From the NCBI GenBank assembly GCA_947451445.1, contig CANFZJ010000111.1, positions 1 to 8,634 of the forward strand: a DNA stretch of 8,634 nt, in the 5' to 3' direction. Position 1 is the first letter of the stretch, and every line of letters starts with the position of its first letter. Positions 5,570 to 8,634 of the stretch are shown here, in pieces. The translations under genes and the position numbers were made by a program. The notes beneath the pieces are model-generated. The model was not told where the DNA came from. It made no database searches and saw only the letters and a program-made list of their open reading frames with translations. The stretch is from Comamonadaceae bacterium. GTDB taxonomy: Bacteria; Pseudomonadota; Gammaproteobacteria; Burkholderiales; Burkholderiaceae_C.

Positions 5570-6793
5570 TCACCCAGCCACCCGCAACGCCTGCCCACAC
5601 GCAAACCCGCTCGCCCAAGCCCACTGAAAGTTATACCCCCCCAGCCACCCGGTCACATCCACCACCTCGCCGATGAAATACAGCCCCGGCTGCTTGGATT
5701 CCATGGTTTGCGACGACAGGTCGCGCGTATCCACGCCCCCGGCGGTCACCTCGGCTTTTTTATAGCCTTCGGACCCGTTGGGGGTCAGCTCCCAGCGGGC
5801 GAGTTTCTCGGCCAGTTGGGCCAGGGCTTTGTCGGTGGCGTCACCGATGGGTTTTTGCCATGCGGGGTCTTGGCCGGCCCAGGCATCGGCCAGGCGTGAC
5901 GGGACGAGCTGCGCCAGTTCGTTGGCGATCAGCTTGCGGGACGTGGCTTTGGCGCGGGCCAGGGCGGGGGGCAGGTCCACCTCGGGGGCCAGGTTGAGGC
6001 GGATCGGCGTGCCCTCGCGCCAGTAGCTGGATATTTGCAGCACCGCCGGGCCGCTGAGGCCCCGGTGGGTGAACAGCAGGTCTTCGGCAAAACTGGCTTT
6101 GGCCTTCTTAGCTCCGGTCTCGATCAGCACCGGCAGGGCCAGGCCGGACAGGTGGGCGTAGGGGGCCCAGGCCTCGCTGTCAAAGGTCAGCGGCACCAGG
6201 GCCGGGCGGGGCGTGACCATGCGCAGGCCAAACTGCTGGGCGATGCGGTAACCAAAATCCGTTGCACCGATCTTGGGGATGGACAGGCCGCCGGTGGCGA
6301 CCACGATCTGGGGCGTGGTGATCTGCCCATGGCTGCTATCAATGGTGTAGCTGCCTGCGCAGGTGCTATCTGCGCCAGAGGCCGAAAAGGCTATATTTTT
6401 GACACTGCACGGCTGCCAGCGGGTGACGTTGCCCGCAGTGCATTCGGCCAGCAGCATGTTGACCAAGTCTTCGGCGCTGCGGTCGCAAAACAGCTGGCCT
6501 TTGTGCTTTTCGTGGAAGCTGATGCCGTGCCGTGCCATCAGCGTGGTGAAGTCTTTGGGGGTGTAGCGGCTCAGGGCGCTGCGGCAGAAGTGCGGGTTGT
6601 CGCTGAGGAAGTTGGCGGGGGTCACGTCGCGGTTGGTGAAGTTGGCCCGGCCACCGCCGGAGATGCGGATTTTCTCGGCCACCTTCTCGCTGTGGTCGAT
6701 GACCAGTACCTTCAAACCGCGTTGCCCGGCGACTCCGGCGCAAAACAGACCGGCGGCGCCGGCACCGATGACAACTACATCAAATTTAAACAA
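5570..6793 (-). CDS. BaiN/HI0933-family NAD(P)/FAD-dependent oxidoreductase
   Basis: This is a predicted flavoprotein of the HI0933/BaiN family (Pfam HI0933_like), cytoplasmic, with a poorly defined physiological substrate. BaiN of gut clostridia reduces bile-acid intermediates, but that role should not be carried over here. The 407 residues show the FAD-binding GAGAAG (10-15), SGGGRANFTN (45-54), ATGGLSIPKIGATDFGY (166-182), THRGLSGPA (242-250), and the C-terminal FAD motif GEVVDVTGWLGGYNFQWAWA (375-394), all typical of the family at normal length. No ATG lies before the GxGxxG motif and a TAG is in frame 12 bases upstream, so initiation must be at TTG 6793, preceded by AGAGG with a 6-base spacer. 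Residues 138-153 are encoded by a copy of the dispersed 48-bp repeat, a variable linker just before the ATGGLSIPK motif. There is no terminator directly downstream. Confidence 0.9.
   Translation of the reverse strand: MFKFDVVVIGAGAAGLFCAGVAGQRGLKVLVIDHSEKVAEKIRISGGGRANFTNRDVTPANFLSDNPHFCRSALSRYTPKDFTTLMARHGISFHEKHKGQLFCDRSAEDLVNMLLAECTAGNVTRWQPCSVKNIAFSASGADSTCAGSYTIDSSHGQITTPQIVVATGGLSIPKIGATDFGYRIAQQFGLRMVTPRPALVPLTFDSEAWAPYAHLSGLALPVLIETGAKKAKASFAEDLLFTHRGLSGPAVLQISSYWREGTPIRLNLAPEVDLPPALARAKATSRKLIANELAQLVPSRLADAWAGQDPAWQKPIGDATDKALAQLAEKLARWELTPNGSEGYKKAEVTAGGVDTRDLSSQTMESKQPGLYFIGEVVDVTGWLGGYNFQWAWASGFACGQALRVAG
6335..6382 (+). repeat. 48-bp double-hairpin dispersed repeat, copy 2 (inside the flavoprotein gene)
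   Basis: GCTAT at 6335, TAGCT at 6348, TGCGC at 6356, GCGCC at 6372, AGAGGC at 6377. Spacing is identical to the other two copies. It lies on the strand opposite the gene and is 48 bases (16 codons) long, so it keeps the reading frame. It encodes residues 138-153 of the flavoprotein, ASGADSTCAG followed by SYTIDS. The sequence just after it, GCC-GAAAA-GGC at 6381-6391, could form a further mini-hairpin. Confidence 0.72.
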
Positions 6794-6798
6794 ATAAG

Positions 6799-6846
6799 GC
6801 CTCTAGCGCAGGTAGGGTGAGCGCAGGTAGCTATTTTTTAGATAGC
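6799..6846 (-). repeat. 48-bp double-hairpin dispersed repeat, copy 3 (upstream of the flavoprotein gene)
   Basis: Read on the minus strand: GCTAT (from 6846), TAGCT, TGCGC, GCGCT, AGAGGC (ending 6799), with the same spacings as copies 1 and 2. The first hairpin loop is an A-rich octamer. It lies between the membrane-protein stop (6885) and the flavoprotein start, in the same orientation as both genes. Its last bases form the flavoprotein ribosome-binding site. Confidence 0.75.
6800..6804 (-). promoter_or_regulatory. Ribosome-binding site (AGAGG) for the TTG-started flavoprotein
   Basis: AGAGG on the minus strand sits 6 bases before TTG 6793. It decides the start, because an in-frame TAG overlaps just upstream and no ATG or GTG precedes the FAD motif. 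The AGAGG is also the conserved 3' end of repeat copy 3, so the repeat appears to have donated the site. Confidence 0.7.
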
Positions 6847-6884
6847 AATGTGGACCCTCCCACGCCAAGGCTTGGAGTGTAGCT

Positions 6885-7661
6885 TTAGAGGTCAAACGAC
6901 CCTGCTGTCGGTCGCGGCTGCTCTGGGGGCTCTGCCTGCGCAATGATTCGGATGCCAGGTGGTATTACGGTATCTGTGTTGGGTGCAGGGGGCGTTGCGG
7001 CTGGCAACTGGGCCGGTGCTGGTGCTGTGCTCCCCGGTGTGCTGGCCGCCTTGGAGCCAAAATAAAAGCTGGTGACCGACGTGACCAGCGTGCCAATCAG
7101 CACCAGCACCTGTTTGGCAAAGTCTTCGGCGGCGGGGTTGCGGGGTTCGCGAAAGTAGACCGTGAATGTGGGGTCCGCTTTGGGGTCCGCCTTCGGATCG
7201 GTTGATTTTTGCTCGGCTTTTTCGTACACCACTTTCACCGTGCTGCTCAGGGCCTTGGCTTGCGCCGAGGTGAGGCCAGAGATCGCGCTGAGGTCTTTGG
7301 TCGGTGGTGCGGCCATGTCGCTGTACAGAAAGATGGTCAGGATGGCAAATATCAATACCAGCGCCAGCGCCAGCACGGCGCGGATGGAGCCCGCAGGTAA
7401 ACCCAGTGCTTCGCTTTTGTCTGATAAGTCCATCAGCGAAAAAGCCACCGATACCAGCGCCAAGGCCACCAGCAACGCCAGTACGCCTGTGATGGTCAGC
7501 AGCGGTAGCTGCGTGCTGGCAGACATAGACGCCTGCGCGGAGGGTCCACTACAACCCGTACCGCACCCCGCAAACATCGCATACAGGCCATAGCCGGTGG
7601 CTGCAGCTGCCAAGAGCATGGCCAACACCGCTGCTCCGCGTGCCACATACTGTTTATTCAT
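6885..7661 (-). CDS. Uncharacterised four-helix membrane protein (GSIRA / FYFG motifs)
   Basis: I do not recognise a named function. The ATG at 7661 has an excellent ribosome-binding site (AGGAGA, about 5-base spacer). The 258-residue product has four likely membrane helices: 9-30, 53-75, 92-113 and 184-202. A short loop after helix 1 has two cysteines four residues apart (C33, C37). LGLPAGSIRAVLALALVLIF (87-106) leads helix 3 and FYFGSKAA (199-206) ends helix 4; this pairing looks like a conserved signature rather than random hydrophobicity. Between helices 3 and 4 is a soluble segment of about 70 residues with a tandem DPKADPKADP repeat (155-164). The C-terminal tail (207-258) is Pro/Ala-rich, probably disordered. 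It follows hemH on the same strand after 90 bases; whether it is co-transcribed is unclear. Loop features suggest a scaffold or assembly role, but this is speculation. Confidence 0.85.
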   Translation of the reverse strand: MNKQYVARGAAVLAMLLAAAATGYGLYAMFAGCGTGCSGPSAQASMSASTQLPLLTITGVLALLVALALVSVAFSLMDLSDKSEALGLPAGSIRAVLALALVLIFAILTIFLYSDMAAPPTKDLSAISGLTSAQAKALSSTVKVVYEKAEQKSTDPKADPKADPTFTVYFREPRNPAAEDFAKQVLVLIGTLVTSVTSFYFGSKAASTPGSTAPAPAQLPAATPPAPNTDTVIPPGIRIIAQAEPPEQPRPTAGSFDL

Positions 7662-7751
7662 GCTGCTCTCCTGAAGTGAGAGCCCACTGTGAACCGAAAG
7701 CCGCTGCCCGGCATCCCCTAAATGAAGGACATAGACGCCGTGCTTGGGTGT

Positions 7752-8634
7752 CTACTGCGCGGCCCCCAGCGCCTTGGCACGCGTTTGGGTGTCTGCCAGC
7801 GCCTGCGCATCCGGCCCGGCCTGCGTGGGCCAGCCTTGCAGGTGGGTTTGCACGATCTGGCTCAGGGCGGTGATCCAGTCGGGTTCGCTGTTCAGGCAGG
7901 GGATGTAGTGGAACTCTTTGCCGCCCGCGTTCAGGAAGGCGGCCTTGCCTTCCATTTTGATTTCTTCCAGCGTTTCCAGGCAGTCGCTGGTGAAGCCGGG
8001 GCAGACCACATCGACGCGCTGCACGCCCGCTTTGGCCATGGCGATCAGGCTGGGCTCGGTGTAGGGCTCCAGCCACTTGGCGCGGCCCAGGCGGGACTGG
8101 AAGGTGACTTTGTACTGCTCCTTGCCCAAACCCAGCGCGGTGGCCAGCAGGCGCGCCGTCTTGTGGCATTCGCAGTGGTAGGGGTCGCCCAGCTGCAGGG
8201 TGCGCGCGGGCACGCCGTGGAAGCTCATCACCAGTTGGTCGGGCTTGCCGCTGTGCTGCCAGTGCGTGCGCACGCGGCGGGCCAGGGCGGCGATGTAGCC
8301 GGGGTCGTCATGGTAGCGGTTGATGAAGCGCAGCTCGGGGATGCTGCGGGTGTGGGCCGCCCAGTCGTACACCGCGTCGAACACGCTGGCGGTGCTGGTG
8401 GCCGAATACTGCGGGTAGGCGGGCACGATCAGCACGCGGGTCACGCCCTGGGCTTTGAACTTGTCGAGCTGCTCGGCGATGGACGGGCTGCCGTAGCGCA
8501 TGGCGTAGTCCACCTGCACTGTGTGCCCCCGCTCGCCCAGCCAGCCGCGCAGCATCACCGCTTGCGCTGCCGTGCCGGTGCGCAGCGGCGAGCCTTGGGG
8601 CGTCCAGATGCTGGCGTATTTGGCCGCCGACTGC
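7752..8634 (-). CDS. hemH: Ferrochelatase (5' end outside the window)
   Basis: Ferrochelatase inserts Fe2+ into protoporphyrin IX, the last step of protoheme synthesis. The 293 visible codons begin inside the protein with QSAAKYASIWTPQGSPLRTG, a typical ferrochelatase segment, so roughly the first 70 residues lie beyond base 8634. Conserved blocks follow in order: VDYAMRYGSPSI, VPAYPQYSATSTASVFD, MSFHGVP with the catalytic histidine (codon near 8217-8219), DPYHCECHKTA, FQSRLGRAKWLEPYT, and CPGFTSDCLETLEEI with the conserved glutamate. The frame is open to the window edge, so GTG 8558 is internal and not the start. It ends with TAG at 7752. No intrinsic terminator is visible before the membrane-protein gene 90 bases downstream, so read-through is possible. 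Confidence 0.97.
   Translation of the reverse strand, partial: QSAAKYASIWTPQGSPLRTGTAAQAVMLRGWLGERGHTVQVDYAMRYGSPSIAEQLDKFKAQGVTRVLIVPAYPQYSATSTASVFDAVYDWAAHTRSIPELRFINRYHDDPGYIAALARRVRTHWQHSGKPDQLVMSFHGVPARTLQLGDPYHCECHKTARLLATALGLGKEQYKVTFQSRLGRAKWLEPYTEPSLIAMAKAGVQRVDVVCPGFTSDCLETLEEIKMEGKAAFLNAGGKEFHYIPCLNSEPDWITALSQIVQTHLQGWPTQAGPDAQALADTQTRAKALGAAQ

Noticed and set aside
5443..5604. 54-residue N-terminal extension of the PhnD-like protein
   Set aside because: It overlaps the end of the flavoprotein gene and repeat copy 1, is Thr/Arg/Pro-rich without signal-peptide character, and precedes a family-like MIASLPMY start.
7155..7200. Tandem repeat in the membrane-protein gene as a CRISPR-like or mobile signature
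   Set aside because: It is only a two-to-three-unit coding repeat (DPKADPKADP) within the protein linker.

Overview
This window comes from a GC-rich bacterial chromosome. Gene content and style point to a betaproteobacterium of the order Burkholderiales, most likely Comamonadaceae (Rhodoferax/Acidovorax/Polaromonas-like). That placement is inference: it rests on the S21 and ferrochelatase sequences, the GC-rich codon use, and a dispersed 48-bp double-hairpin repeat of a kind I recall from that family. All recognised genes but one lie on the minus strand. No rRNA, tRNA, CRISPR array, insertion sequence or prophage gene was seen.

Layout from low to high coordinates: (1) the 5' part of rpsU (S21), cut by the window edge; (2) a 270-base gap holding the likely rpsU leader and a GC-rich inverted-repeat block; (3) a complete four-gene osmoprotectant ABC importer, read from high to low coordinates as binding protein, long permease, ATPase, short permease. 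Order and protein sizes match E. coli osmF(yehZ)-yehY-yehX-yehW. (4) A plus-strand 59-codon gene diverges from this operon; it has a strong ribosome-binding site and an Asp-rich motif. (5) An 18-bp perfect-stem bidirectional terminator separates it from (6) a minus-strand PhnD-like binding-protein-fold gene with no signal peptide, (7) a BaiN/HI0933-type flavoprotein that starts with TTG, (8) an unrecognised four-helix membrane protein, and (9) hemH (ferrochelatase), whose 5' end is outside the window.

How the genes work together: the four transporter genes form one functional unit for uptake of glycine-betaine- or choline-like solutes. The last two junctions are ATGA stop/start overlaps, so their translation is probably coupled. 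The remaining genes are mostly independent housekeeping or orphan genes.

The least expected structure is the repeat. Three copies, aligned without gaps over 48 bp, surround and enter the flavoprotein gene. One lies just downstream of it, one lies in frame inside it and encodes residues 138-153, and one lies just upstream and supplies its Shine-Dalgarno sequence. The 59-residue Asp-motif protein and the four-helix membrane protein are the best candidates for uncharacterised biology. I see no evidence for a larger novel multi-gene system.
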